The notes beneath the pieces were generated by a model that was given only the letters and a program-made list of their open reading frames with translations, ran no database searches and was not told the origin of the DNA. Positions 26,908-36,188 of a DNA stretch of 64,000 nt are shown here, piece by piece; the stretch's first letter is position 1, and the number at the start of each line of letters is the position of its first letter. The position numbers were made by a program, and so were the translations under genes. Origin of the DNA: Eretmocerus hayati (lineage: Eukaryota; Arthropoda; Insecta; Hymenoptera; Aphelinidae). Location: contig CM056742.1 of NCBI GenBank assembly GCA_029851415.1, positions 83,380,748-83,444,747 on the forward strand, given 5' to 3'.

Positions 26908-28510
26908 TCCTCCCTAGATGGGACTTTTGTGAATCAATTTTCACGAAGCGCAGAGAGATGATCCGCAATAGAATTAGTACGCGTGTGTTTGTCAATGGAC
27001 CTCTAAAATACTTGTGTGCATCTCAATTTTATTCAATCACACGGCATGATTGTTTTTCGACAATATTATATTATCGTTAGTATAAGAATGAGACATGTTG
27101 CGCACATAAATTTATCATGTATCTTCAGAATTCGTTGTATGAAAGATGAACTGCGAAAAGGATATGAGAACTTGCAATGCACTCGTCCGTAGCCGTCGGA
27201 TACTCCGGCCCAGGGACGAGGCATTGAGGAATTTCACAACGTGTCTACAAATTTGGACGATCGGGTTATTCGAAGCATTTCTTCGAGTTGATATTGTGTT
27301 CTAAAATGAGAGTTGGGGATGCACAGTAACTCGTCCTCGGCCGTTGTAAGATACCCCGGTCCAAGGACGAGGCACTACAGAATTTTGTGAGCCCTTGTAT
27401 GAGAATGAGAATTTCATGTCTAATTAGATACGCCTTTGAGAGTTTGATTATGATTCGATTGAAATATCGCCTGGTTAGCAAAAAAATCCCAAGAAATGCA
27501 ACATTTTTGGCAAAAATTCGAGGTCATGGGGAAAACCCAACAAAATTGAATTCCCAGTAGAACTTGATGATGAGAATGGGAACAGAAGTAATTTCAGACG
27601 CATATCCAACGATCTTGAATTTGAGAGAAATCCCAGACAAATCATAGACAATTCCAGAGAAATCCCAGAAAAATCGCAGAGAACCTCCAGAAATCCCAAA
27701 TAAATCCCAGAAGAATTGAAAAATTGTAATTTGGCAATCCTAAAATATCATAAACCCAGCAATCGAAAGAGACGTTTGGCGAATACAACCTCCAACATTT
27801 CATCGAGCAATCGTTGCAAAATATTTACCACTCATTCAAGGTCAATATTCTAAACTCTTTCGAAATAAAAAAATATTCCTTATTGCTGATGGATCATAAT
27901 CCCACAGCTGCAAATGATACAATTTCATTCCAGTACTTGATCGAGGCTATACATAGATATTTATACCAATGTAATAATGATAAGCGAAGGAGAGAAAGTA
28001 ATAGGTGACGATTGAAATACTCGTGCCCCCTTGCATTTGAATATTCTTATAAAATGAACCTTGCTCGGCAAATATATTTCAATCAATCTGAGGTAAAGGA
28101 CCTCATTTGGATAATGATAGAAAAATGGAATGTTATTTACGAACAATTTATTGTTAATAATTTTTGGGAAATGTTATTTTGGACATTTGTATAATTTTGT
28201 ATAAGGATATCGAACATGTTTGTAGTTACGATTGATCAGATTGTGAAAAACTAGGATTAAGAGAATGAAACTATCTAAGTTGAAAAAAACGATTATACCG
28301 AGAGAGAGATCGCGAAAAATATGTATATCCGCGACACACATGAACAACGACACTCTCGCTCTTCCACTGTATCACACACACTAATACGTACAAGCACTCG
28401 CACGAGCGAGCGCCGCATATAAAGATTGTACACCATGGCCAAGGCCATTTGAAAATTGTAACACATGGGTTATCGCATCGGGACGTTGCGAATCTCCGGC
28501 CAGGGACGCA
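26908..28510 (+). other. Element 1 non-coding 3' region
   Basis: AT-rich with no substantial ORF. It carries three related hairpin-forming repeats (listed separately), a degenerate short-period tract rich in 'AAATCCCAG' at about 27590-27720, and a TATAAAG near 28418 in front of a near-palindrome (ATGGCCAAGGCCAT). I do not see a clear polypurine tract directly before the 3' LTR. Confidence 0.6.
27182..28509 (+). repeat. Three dispersed hairpin repeats in the element 1 3' region
   Basis: Copies near 27182-27236, 27329-27387 and 28471-28509 share a core like CTCCGGCCCAGGGACGAGG. The first two have a CTCGTCC/GGACGAG stem that can fold into a hairpin followed by a 'GAATTT'-like end. The third ends directly at the 3' LTR. 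The position suggests structured RNA or an integration-end context, but the function is unknown. Confidence 0.55.
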
Positions 28511-28853
28511 TGTGACGTGGTGAGTCTCGGGCCCCTTGCCCGCGCCTCACCCCGCCCCATGACGGTTCACCGGCGACGGCTCCGCGAACCGCGCAACACC
28601 CGTGCGCTGCTCGATGTCTGTCGCAGGTGCACCGTCAGCGTTTCTGACGGCGCATCGCGCCTTCCCCCTGAGGTACTAGTTTGCGGTGCGACCCGTCGTC
28701 GTCGACGACGAGCCGCGCAGCGGGCAGACCGCTCTGACCAACCTTAACACTCACTTCACTCTCTCTCGAGCCCTCAAATTATCCTTCTGATTAAAAGTCC
28801 ATCTATTCCATATTTATTCGTGTTCCTTCCAGAAACCCGTTACCCACGTCACA
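28511..28853 (+). repeat. 3' LTR of element 1
   Basis: Same length and termini as the 5' LTR (343 bp). Differences include GTACTAG for GTACCAG and GTCGTCGACGACGAG for GTCGTGGACGACGAA. Followed by the target duplication CGGC. Confidence 0.93.
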
Positions 28854-28857
28854 CGGC

Positions 28858-29310
28858 TAGAGGAAATCCCATACAATACACAAATGCTGGATAGGAGTGG
28901 ATACGCACACTGCTTTTCTACCTCCATACGGCATTGAATGCGGACTGGATTGCATTTAATTTGGGACAAAGCCGGATTGACATGATATCGACCCGGATTG
29001 GAGCGTTGTAAGTTAATGCACTCTTTTTGGATTCACAGGGGTCAGAGTCCTCCCCTAATTGTGTACTGAAACGGATTCGACTCAATCATCCGTTCCTTCT
29101 TTGAGTTGTGTTCGGCTCTAACCTCGTGAATACTGGATTGAACCGGATTACATTGAGTCGAGATTTGGTTCATAGATTCGGATTCGTCTGTGCTCTACCC
29201 ATAAGTCCTATAGATGCGGATTCGAACGGATTAGTTTAATGCTCCAATCTCGCATTCAGTCGGACTAGGTCCCCCGGCGGATTCAAATCAATTGAACTTC
29301 AATGCCATTC
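28858..29310. repeat. Decayed satellite 1 beyond element 1
   Basis: Phrases such as 'GGATAGGAGTGGATACGCA', 'CACTGCTTTTCTACCTCC' and 'GACCCGGATTGGAGCG' continue the satellite pattern interrupted by element 1. Resemblance fades by about 29.3 kb. Confidence 0.75.
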
Positions 29311-31240
29311 TTTTCGCCTGTGGGTAGACTTGGTAGATCTGGCATGGTTCGACCTCATCCGGATGGCTTTTCTATACGTTTCTATCCATCTTTTGCAGCA
29401 GGGTACCTGGACATCGGCTGCTGGTACAAAATGTGATTTGCGGACGATGTACACAATTATGTATGCATATGTACACGCAAGTTTGCTGCACTGGGACAGT
29501 GTACAGTATATAAACAGATATACTGCTGCCACAGGGACTCGATATCGTTATACTACGGACGGCAGCGAGTATGTATAGATATAATACTGTCACACGGACT
29601 AGATATAGGTATATTCTGATGTGTATTTGGACTTGTTGCTCAGTACGCGTGCAGTGGTTACCAGTTAGCGCTAGTGGTTATTCTCCAATCAGAGCTTTCT
29701 TCTTCGAGTGAAGACGAAGAGCCAGTGGACGAGAAAAGTCGGACATTTTGTCAGTTGAAAAGTAGTCGCTGAGCAGAGCGCGTGTGCTTCGAGCTGCTGC
29801 AAATCGGAGCAGCGGCCGCGTGGCCGGGGCATCTCTGCCCTGCGGGGCAGACCCCCAGGGAGTCTATCGAATAATATGAGGACTTGAACGGACTCGAGGA
29901 TCAGGACTGGAAGCTGCAACTACTGACTAATGGGCCCACAGTGGATGCGATGGACAGAAAAACGGTGAGTGGTCTTGCTCCTTCATATGTGAATCGCTCG
30001 TCGCGAATATTTGAAGAGCCTCGCGCGTCGCGGAGGGCGATGGTCGTGCCCGCAGACAGACCGGACTTCCAGGGGATCTCGTTAGCTCGTGCAGTGTGCG
30101 GACGTGGACAAGACGTCTATGATAGACGTACGCGAGTGGAATCAGAGCACCTGAGGACCCGGGTATCATTCGCGTCGCGTGGATTATTAGGAGCAGCGGA
30201 CTTGTGATTTTCTTGAGCGCGATCGTGGGCAAGATGCCTCGAAGTAGTCGTACGTGCATTGATAGTCAGACAATCGCAGAGTGAACAACGAGCCAGGTGT
30301 GTGATCGTGTACCTGTTGCTCGAGCGCGTGAGACAAGAGGGCATCGGTGGCTCACGGGATCGGAGCACAAGCCATCTTGGACGTTTGTCGTTACGCGCGT
30401 GTAGCGAGGGCTGTTGGACGGCCATTTTATACAAGAGAATTTCGGAGCAATCTGTCTTGACACAATTATCGGAGTAGGGACCGGACAAGTTGTGCTCTAC
30501 GGAGCACAGGTAGATTTCGTGAGTGGTTTGGACAGATCATGGCCTGTGTGGAGTGTATCATTTCCAGGATATTCAGAGATTATTTTTGATGATTGATGAG
30601 TGACTTTCGTTGAATAGTAGAAGTACGCGGACCATTGCCGGACTCGATATTTGTGTAAATTCATGTCTCGCCGCGCAGAAGAAACGTAAAGACTAGAAGC
30701 CACTTATTTTTATGATGAATATTCGATTCATTATTTCGAGGGCGTTGCCCCCCCCCTTCCTCCCTTCAATTCTCAAGATGTTGGCACGGTAAGTGATGCT
30801 GTGCTGCGGACGTGACTGTGGAGTAGCTGAATTTTTGGAGTCGTTTCACCGTTCACGCGCGTATTTCCTGAATTTCAGGATAAGAGTCCCGTTGAATATA
30901 AATGAGTTATGCTGGTTAAAATGCCACGTCACAGAGAAAGATGATGAGAGGCTGGTCCGAGCACCGCGCAAGTTACCGTACCGCATTAGAGCGACGAAAC
31001 TGTGGGAAACTGGTCCACCCTATTCGAGGTGTCCTCCGACTGTAGCGCACCTAGCGGATTATGTGTCGAAGCTCTTATGCCCCTAATGCATAAGTATACC
31101 TATATCGATGGTGATGCTATATATACTCGGGGTGTGAGAGCTTCGCAAATCGACCACTCGTACCACTTTTATACGTGGAAGTTCGCGCTGGAATCAGCGG
31201 ATATCTTGAATTCGGAAAGAATCAACTACCGCCAAGTGTA
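29311..31240. other. Unassigned stretch; weak hints of a leader exon
   Basis: No recognisable gene. Visible signals are a TATATAAA at 29507-29514, a TCAGTACG initiator-like site near 29639, an ATG at 29950 followed 15 bp later by a GTGAGT donor-like site (29965-29970), and another short ATG segment at 30778 with a GTAAGT donor (30789-30794) behind a C/T-rich tract. These could be chance or a 5' leader region of a gene lying elsewhere. RNA data would be needed. Confidence 0.2.
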
Positions 31241-31538
31241 TGTCATGACATAATTTACCGTATCGGGGAAAAAAGAATTCGATCGGTCGCGGAGGTGGCT
31301 CGAACCCACCACCTTAGGATCACGAGTCCGGCTCCTTTCCTCGGGGCCAGATTGCAAACAAACTATCACCTATGATGAGCAATCCAGACTTCAAGTAAGC
31401 CCTCTACTTCTTATCTCTCATCCGTCTTCACTGGCCTCGAGGTAAGGAGCCGGATTCATGATCCAAATAATGTTGTAGGTTCGAGTCACCTCCGTGACCG
31501 ATCGAATTTTTTTCGAGACGGTAAATTCTGTCATGACC
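31241..31538. repeat. Inverted pair of tRNA-derived sequences
   Basis: A segment of about 108 bp at 31241-31350 (minus sense) recurs inverted at 31431-31538, separated by about 80 bp. In sense orientation each copy reads through a D-arm-like 'GGCCTCGAGGTAAGGAGCC', an anticodon-arm-like part and a B-box (GGGTTCGAGCC or AGGTTCGAGTC), then 'GACCGATCGAATT'. The arrangement resembles a tRNA-Ser/Leu-type SINE head. Both copies are degenerate and do not form a clean cloverleaf, so they are not called as tRNA genes. Confidence 0.6.
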
Positions 31539-31598
31539 CGCCTCGGGAAACACGAATCGGAACGTTTAGGGAAAAAAAACTTCCAAATAATCCGCCAT

Positions 31599-31794
31599 TA
31601 GAAGCCACCGCAGCCTCGTGGATAAGGTCCTTGCCTTCAACGCAGAAGGCTGGGGTTCGAATCTCGGCCGGCACCAATGTGAATTCTCATAAGTGCTTTT
31701 CGGTGGCTCCGGTGGTTCGGAACCCACATTAAACTGTAGGTCCCGCAGAATAACCTCGAAAAGAGGTTGAAAATGCGTTGATAAAATAAAAAAA
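31599..31794 (+). mobile_element. tRNA-derived SINE
   Basis: A tRNA-like head (GCAGCCTCGTGGATAAGG as A-box region, GGTTCGAATCTC as B-box, ending GGCACCA) is followed by about 100 bp of unrelated body and an A-rich tail (GATAAAATAAAAAAA). The element is flanked by the direct repeat ATCCGCCAT (31590-31598 and 31795-31803), the expected target duplication of LINE-type priming. Confidence 0.8.
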
Positions 31795-31803
31795 ATCCGC
31801 CAT

Positions 31804-32583
31804 CAATCAGAGGTATAAAAAGATGGAATAACCTGAGTCATGAAACTCAGTCGTCGTAAAATATTGGTACTCTTAAAATGATATTGAGAGAAGATATACT
31901 CAAGCATTATGGAGATTGAGGAGTAATGTTCCATATTTTATTCCTATATCGCTGAATGTTATTATATTTTAGATATTTGTGATTGTTGATGTTTACCTAT
32001 TGGTTGAATTTTTCATTATCTTTATTCTGTATCTGGGCATGAGCTTCCCGTTTAGTCAGGAGTGTGACCCTCCCAGAAACGCTTCTGATTCGAGAAAGTG
32101 GCTGAACTCGGTACTTTAATTCGATCTTGGGCTTAAATGATAGGGGACACATCTTATAATCAATATTGGTAGAAATTATTGTTTGAAAATTGGGGCGCGG
32201 CATAAATAAACAATGGAAACATGCAATTTTTCACGTCTTTTTCGATTTTTCCGTCATAAGTCGGAAATTATCAAATGTTCAGAAAAATGTGTTGAAAGAT
32301 GATTTGTAAATCTTCGCAAAATCAGGGTGTCTACCGGTCCTCAAAGTGCTCAAAAAGTCCTTATTTGATTCGAAAAGTCCTCAAGTCCTTGGGAGGTCCT
32401 GAATTGCGGAGCTCGGTCCCTGAGGCCAGTCCGTACTGCTTTTGAGTAGCATACTACTCCATAGATCGCGCCACCGTGATTTGCATAGTGTGATTCGAAC
32501 AATATTTCATTTTTTAATAGTTGCAAACACTTTTCAGATCTAATGATTGAGTCAGCGCGCTTCCCAATGGAATTTTCAACCGT
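31804..32583. other. AT-rich stretch without recognised features
   Basis: No gene, repeat or RNA was recognised. Open frames are short and of random composition. Confidence 0.5.
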
Positions 32584-32735
32584 TTGAGCTTTGTTGCGTC
32601 TCAAAACTCGTGATATTTTTTGCGAGATTTGGGAAATGGCAATCGTGCATGACAGCGTGGATCCTGCAGCTCAAGATCGCGGATTTTCGAATCCTGCAGG
32701 ATATATCGCGAGTTTTGAGACGCAACAAAGCTCAA
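32584..32735. mobile_element. Small MITE-like inverted repeat element
   Basis: Terminal inverted repeats of about 34 bp (TTGAGCTTTGTTGCGTCTCA inward at 32584 and its complement ending at 32735) enclose about 85 bp. An inner CCTGCAG pairing extends the fold. There is no coding capacity and no clear target duplication. Confidence 0.65.
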
Positions 32736-33387
32736 GGCCGAATCCATGTAAGATCAGGCAGCGAAAAAAGTTGAGGTCACGGATATTTCTGACGATGAAG
32801 TATATCCTTCTTGAGACGAGATGATGAGACACGTATTTTTTTGTTTCGCCTAAATCGATTTCCTGTCAGAGCTACGCGAATTGGGAGATCGAGAGCTGCA
32901 GAATCAATTTTAGAAAAACTGACACTTTGAAATCAGTAAAGATGCAATAATTCCTATGCGACTTTGAATATTCAGCTGAATCTTGTTGGATATAGTTACT
33001 AGGTAGATGTTGCATGCAAATTCACACTAATTAGGTTGAAATTGCCATTCGGATCCGAAAAAACTCGTTTTTTACGAGAAATTAAAAAAAATTAATTACT
33101 CAAAAACACCGTCGTGAATTTCTTTGGTGAATTTTCTGGGGGTATTTGATGACATGATGTTTCAGAGGGTACTCTCCGAGTCGGCGCTAAAAGCTCGAAA
33201 TGACCAAAGAAAATATTTTCCGGGAAAAAAATTTTTTATTGTCTCGAAAAGGTTCTGGCATCCTTCAAATAATGAATATTGGCTGAAAAGTAGTACCTAC
33301 AGAGTACAGAACCTGCAAATATCTACAGAGACTCATTTCCTCCAACTTATCTCGCACAGGAAGTAAGCACAGTGGTCAAGCTTGTTG

Positions 33388-33511
33388 AAAAGGCTATATG
33401 AGCAAAAATGCTTTCAGTCTCATATCACTGCCAGTGATGGATAACACTTACTGGAAAAACGTAGACGTAGAGAAAATTAGACTGAAAGCATTTTTGCTCA
33501 TATAGCCTTTT
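33388..33511. mobile_element. Hairpin element with 33-bp perfect inverted arms
   Basis: AAAAGGCTATATGAGCAAAA at 33388 begins a 33-nt arm that is matched perfectly and inverted at 33479-33511, with a 58-bp spacer. The right arm ends on the first base of the element 2 LTR. Probably a MITE; its family is unknown. Confidence 0.65.
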
Positions 33512-33819
33512 GTGACGACATAGGTGATTGCTCTCATTAAGCAATCACCCTGTCGTCGGTTCTGCAAAACCGATCGCCGATGCACACCTGAAGGAATGCA
33601 TCGCGCGATCACGTTTTGCCGAACTTTGCACTTTGTGCCTGTACACGACGCGCATCGAGCCGAGGATATATAATCCTCGACTCGCGCGCGCCGCGTCAGA
33701 CCGCTCATCCATTCTTTACATCACTTACACAGCATATCTGTAGTTCACCTCATTTTAATATATATATCTATATATATATATATCTGAGTCTTTCTTAGTC
33801 GCCGACACCCCACGTAACA
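33511..33819 (+). repeat. 5' LTR of element 2
   Basis: Runs from TGTGACGACA to CCCCACGTAACA. It includes a GGTGATTGC...GCAATCACC hairpin near its start and a TA-rich run near 33757-33783. It is matched in reverse complement by 42630-42940 with only a few differences. Confidence 0.92.
33667..33700 (+). promoter_or_regulatory. Element 2 LTR core promoter
   Basis: TATATAA at 33667-33673 lies inside the palindrome-like GAGGATATATAATCCTC. An arthropod-type initiator TCAGA follows with its A at 33698, exactly 31 bp downstream of the TATA start. This would set the U3/R border at about 33698. Confidence 0.7.
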
Positions 33820-33820
33820 G

Positions 33821-33836
33821 TGGTGCTAGGTGTGTA
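33821..33836 (+). other. Putative primer binding site of element 2
   Basis: TGGTGCTAGGTGTGTA starts one base after the LTR. The first 12 bases match element 1. The same sequence, inverted (CCTAGCACCA at 42619-42628), adjoins the inverted right LTR. Confidence 0.65.
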
Positions 33837-34099
33837 CGACTTAGAAACAATTTTTTTCTCGCGAAAACATCCGTGAGTAGACTCGGGCGAGTGAATTATA
33901 CGATACAAGAGCTGCAATTCAACATCGCTACGGACGTCGTGGGATACAAGTAAAGAGTGGACCAACCAGCCACCTATCAACATCAGGTGAAGACTAGCAG
34001 CCGCACAACATCCAGGCAGCGCATCCCACCCGCCAACATCAGGGCGACGCACCGTAGCATCCAACGAGTATCTACGCAGAACGAAAATCCCAGGAGGGA

Positions 34100-34149
34100 A
34101 TGTACGCAGTAATCATCGCTATCACCATCGCCCTCCGAGCTGCGTCGCA
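34100..34149 (+). CDS. env: Env leader exon (short hydrophobic ORF)
   Basis: ATG at 34100 opens 16 codons rich in Ile, Ala and Val, the composition of a signal peptide core, and ends two bases into a codon at a GTAAGT donor (34150-34155). In unspliced RNA the same frame stops immediately, because the donor itself contains TAA (34151-34153), so gag can be translated from 34216. Splicing to the acceptor before 42001 continues in the env frame. This two-state logic is inferred from sequence only. Spliced env mRNA is established for errantiviruses. Confidence 0.6.
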
Positions 34150-34215
34150 GTAAGTCTAATCTAATAGGTCTCACTATAAAATTTCTCTCTTCCAAGTCCA
34201 CAAGTCTCTTGAAAA

Positions 34216-36156
34216 ATGTTTGGAAAAGTAAAAGCATTCGTTAAAGCAAAATCTGCAACGGACTTACGCAGAAGAAATAGTAGAGATTCAACGAGAGACG
34301 TGAGGACGGAAGAGAACCCCGAAGACTTATTGCCTGTGAACAATGAACTGAGTGACATAGAGTCCGAAAACCTTCGAACAGAATTTGACGATACAGAAAT
34401 ACAAGAATTACTATCACACGAACAAACACACGACACTAACACACCCAGGGAAGAACAAGCACGTCCGCGGTCAGATCAGTCGGGACACAGTTTTAGTGAG
34501 GCGTTGAAAGCAGTGCTCCAATACGTTCGAGATACCAATGAAAATTTCCAGTCCGGGATAGATGGAATGTTCCAAATGCTCCAAGACGGTAGCAGAACAA
34601 ATAGCCCCATACCGCCACGGAACATTATCCCGGAACGCGAGCAGACCTCAGAAAGACACACACAAAATCGAACGGAATCGTGTAGACCGAGCAACGGAAA
34701 TAATGCGCGGAATAATACACCCGATTTATCACAATACAGACCGGGACACATACCACCACACTATTCAACAGGACCGAGCAATGGAAATAATGCGCGGAAT
34801 AATACACCCGATTTATCACAATACAGACCGGGACACATACCACCACACTATCCAACAGCTTTGGGCTACAATCAAAATCAAAATGATACTTCATTTAATA
34901 GCAACCGAAAGCCAATTTTTCACTCATCCCCAATGAGACCACAAAACACAAGCGACCGAGACCAGCACTACGATCAGATGAACACGCAGAACATAAACCA
35001 CTCACACCAGAGACAATACAGACAGACAGACCCACCGGATACGACTTGGGTCGCACACCAACCGATAGCAAATTCAGAATATAGACGACTGACGAAAGAT
35101 GAAAAGAAAGACTTGATTAGAATACCGGAATTCGATGGATCACCGTTAACGTTAACAAGTTATATGAGTACAGTCAGACGGTTGGTACCAAAAAACCTGT
35201 GTGAGGATGACCAAAGATATATACTAGACCGAATTCAAGACAGACTGAAAGGAAACGCCAGGACGGACTTTTACAATAAATTTGAGGATTTTAGATCAGT
35301 GGAAGAATATTTGAACGCAATTTTTGAAAGGTATAGGGTCGTAGAATCTCCAGACAATATTATTTTCGAAATAAGAACTTTGAGCGTGAAAACCAACGAA
35401 GAGCCGGAAGATTTGCAAAGAAGAATACAAACGTTAGCCGATCGATATGAAATTATGATGAAACTCGCGTTAGACGATGATGAGAGCGTAAGAGAGGTTA
35501 GAAGGAAAGACGTGGAAAAAGCTGCTAAGGACAGATTTTTGTATCTACTGGACGATAGAATCAGAACGGAAGTGATGATACAGAAACCGAGAACATTGAG
35601 AGAAGCCGGAATATACGCGATTGAAGCGAGGAATAAATATAAACAAAACGAAATGTACGCGAGAACGTCAAATCAAGCAAGCATACTTAGGACGGAAACA
35701 GAACCACGGACAGAAACACACACGAATCAACGAACGAATACACAGACACATACACACACAAATGCACAGAGAAATCCACGACACAACAGTCATAATTATG
35801 ATCGAAGGTTCAATCAAAATCGACAGAACGCGAACGGATTACTATGTCGAGTGTGCAATGAAAGTGGTCCTTTTGCGAGATATTGCCCAAAGAGGGTAGA
35901 ATGTGCATACTGCAAGAAGGGATTTCACCCAGTATGGCTATGCTCACGTTTGATGGAGGATTTTGCTACAGAGAAAATATCACGCGAAGAGTTCTTAAGG
36001 TTCAGAGGCAATAGGACGAAGGGAGGAAATGAGAGATCGGATAGCAGCGACAGCAGAAATACCGGAGCGGGAGGTGATAGGTCGAAAAATTCCCAAGATG
36101 CGGGGCAACCGCAGGGAAACCAGGGTCAAAATGAACAGGGTCGTTTAAACCAATAG
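34216..36156 (+). CDS. gag: Element 2 Gag polyprotein
   Basis: 646 codons from ATG 34216. The N-terminal part is polar and Asn/Gln/His-rich, with a 29-residue tandem duplication (nucleotides about 34687-34860). A capsid-like region follows from about residue 300, with 'IPEFDGSPLTL' and 'RIQDRLKGNARTDF'. Near the C-terminus are two zinc knuckles: the first, Cys544-Cys557, has Pro552 where His is expected; the second, Cys563-Cys576, is a canonical CX2CX4HX4C. The tail is Gly/Asn/Gln-rich. The stop TAG at 36154 lies 3 nt after a -1 slippery site that gives access to pol. The role is virion assembly and RNA packaging. The H-to-P change may weaken RNA binding in this copy. Confidence 0.9.
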   Translation: MFGKVKAFVKAKSATDLRRRNSRDSTRDVRTEENPEDLLPVNNELSDIESENLRTEFDDTEIQELLSHEQTHDTNTPREEQARPRSDQSGHSFSEALKAVLQYVRDTNENFQSGIDGMFQMLQDGSRTNSPIPPRNIIPEREQTSERHTQNRTESCRPSNGNNARNNTPDLSQYRPGHIPPHYSTGPSNGNNARNNTPDLSQYRPGHIPPHYPTALGYNQNQNDTSFNSNRKPIFHSSPMRPQNTSDRDQHYDQMNTQNINHSHQRQYRQTDPPDTTWVAHQPIANSEYRRLTKDEKKDLIRIPEFDGSPLTLTSYMSTVRRLVPKNLCEDDQRYILDRIQDRLKGNARTDFYNKFEDFRSVEEYLNAIFERYRVVESPDNIIFEIRTLSVKTNEEPEDLQRRIQTLADRYEIMMKLALDDDESVREVRRKDVEKAAKDRFLYLLDDRIRTEVMIQKPRTLREAGIYAIEARNKYKQNEMYARTSNQASILRTETEPRTETHTNQRTNTQTHTHTNAQRNPRHNSHNYDRRFNQNRQNANGLLCRVCNESGPFARYCPKRVECAYCKKGFHPVWLCSRLMEDFATEKISREEFLRFRGNRTKGGNERSDSSDSRNTGAGGDRSKNSQDAGQPQGNQGQNEQGRLNQ

Positions 36157-36188
36157 ACTGCTCGCCGGCAACCTCAGGCGACGAGCAG
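36144..36188 (+). promoter_or_regulatory. -1 ribosomal frameshift signal between gag and pol
   Basis: The heptamer TTTAAAC (36144-36150) is in the proper T TTA AAC phase of gag, and the gag TAG stop follows 3 nt later. A 7-nt spacer leads to a stem CTGCTCG (36158-36164) pairing with CGAGCAG (36182-36188), extendable by GCC/GGC. After slippage the next codon is at 36150, and that frame is open through to 41957. All three parts of a classic eukaryotic/viral -1 signal are present. Confidence 0.88.

Larger units (their letters stand above)
23892..28853 (+). mobile_element. Element 1: non-autonomous Gypsy-type LTR retroelement
   Basis: Two 343-bp direct LTRs (23892-24234 and 28511-28853) bound a 4.28-kb interior. 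The LTRs start TGTGACGTGG and end CCCACGTCACA. The element is flanked by the 4-bp target duplication CGGC (888-891 of the 23-kb block, that is 23888-23891, and 28854-28857), typical of Gypsy elements. Satellite 1 lies on both sides, so this is an insertion into the array. The LTR pair differs at about six positions, so the insertion is not brand new. The interior has a gag-like frame but no protease, reverse transcriptase, RNase H or integrase. Mobilisation must have depended on another element; element 2 is a candidate donor. Confidence 0.92.

Noticed and set aside
31604..31675. Functional tRNA gene
   Set aside because: The A- and B-boxes are recognisable but the cloverleaf stems do not close, and a SINE body, A-rich tail and target duplications follow.
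33448..33708. Minus-strand frame of 86 codons at the element 2 LTR and its plus-strand twin at 42743-42994
   Set aside because: Both lie inside the LTR and its inverted copy. The apparent protein conservation is just the inverted repeat.
34562..34936. Alternative plus-strand frame inside gag
   Set aside because: Shadow frame in a low-complexity, partly duplicated part of gag.
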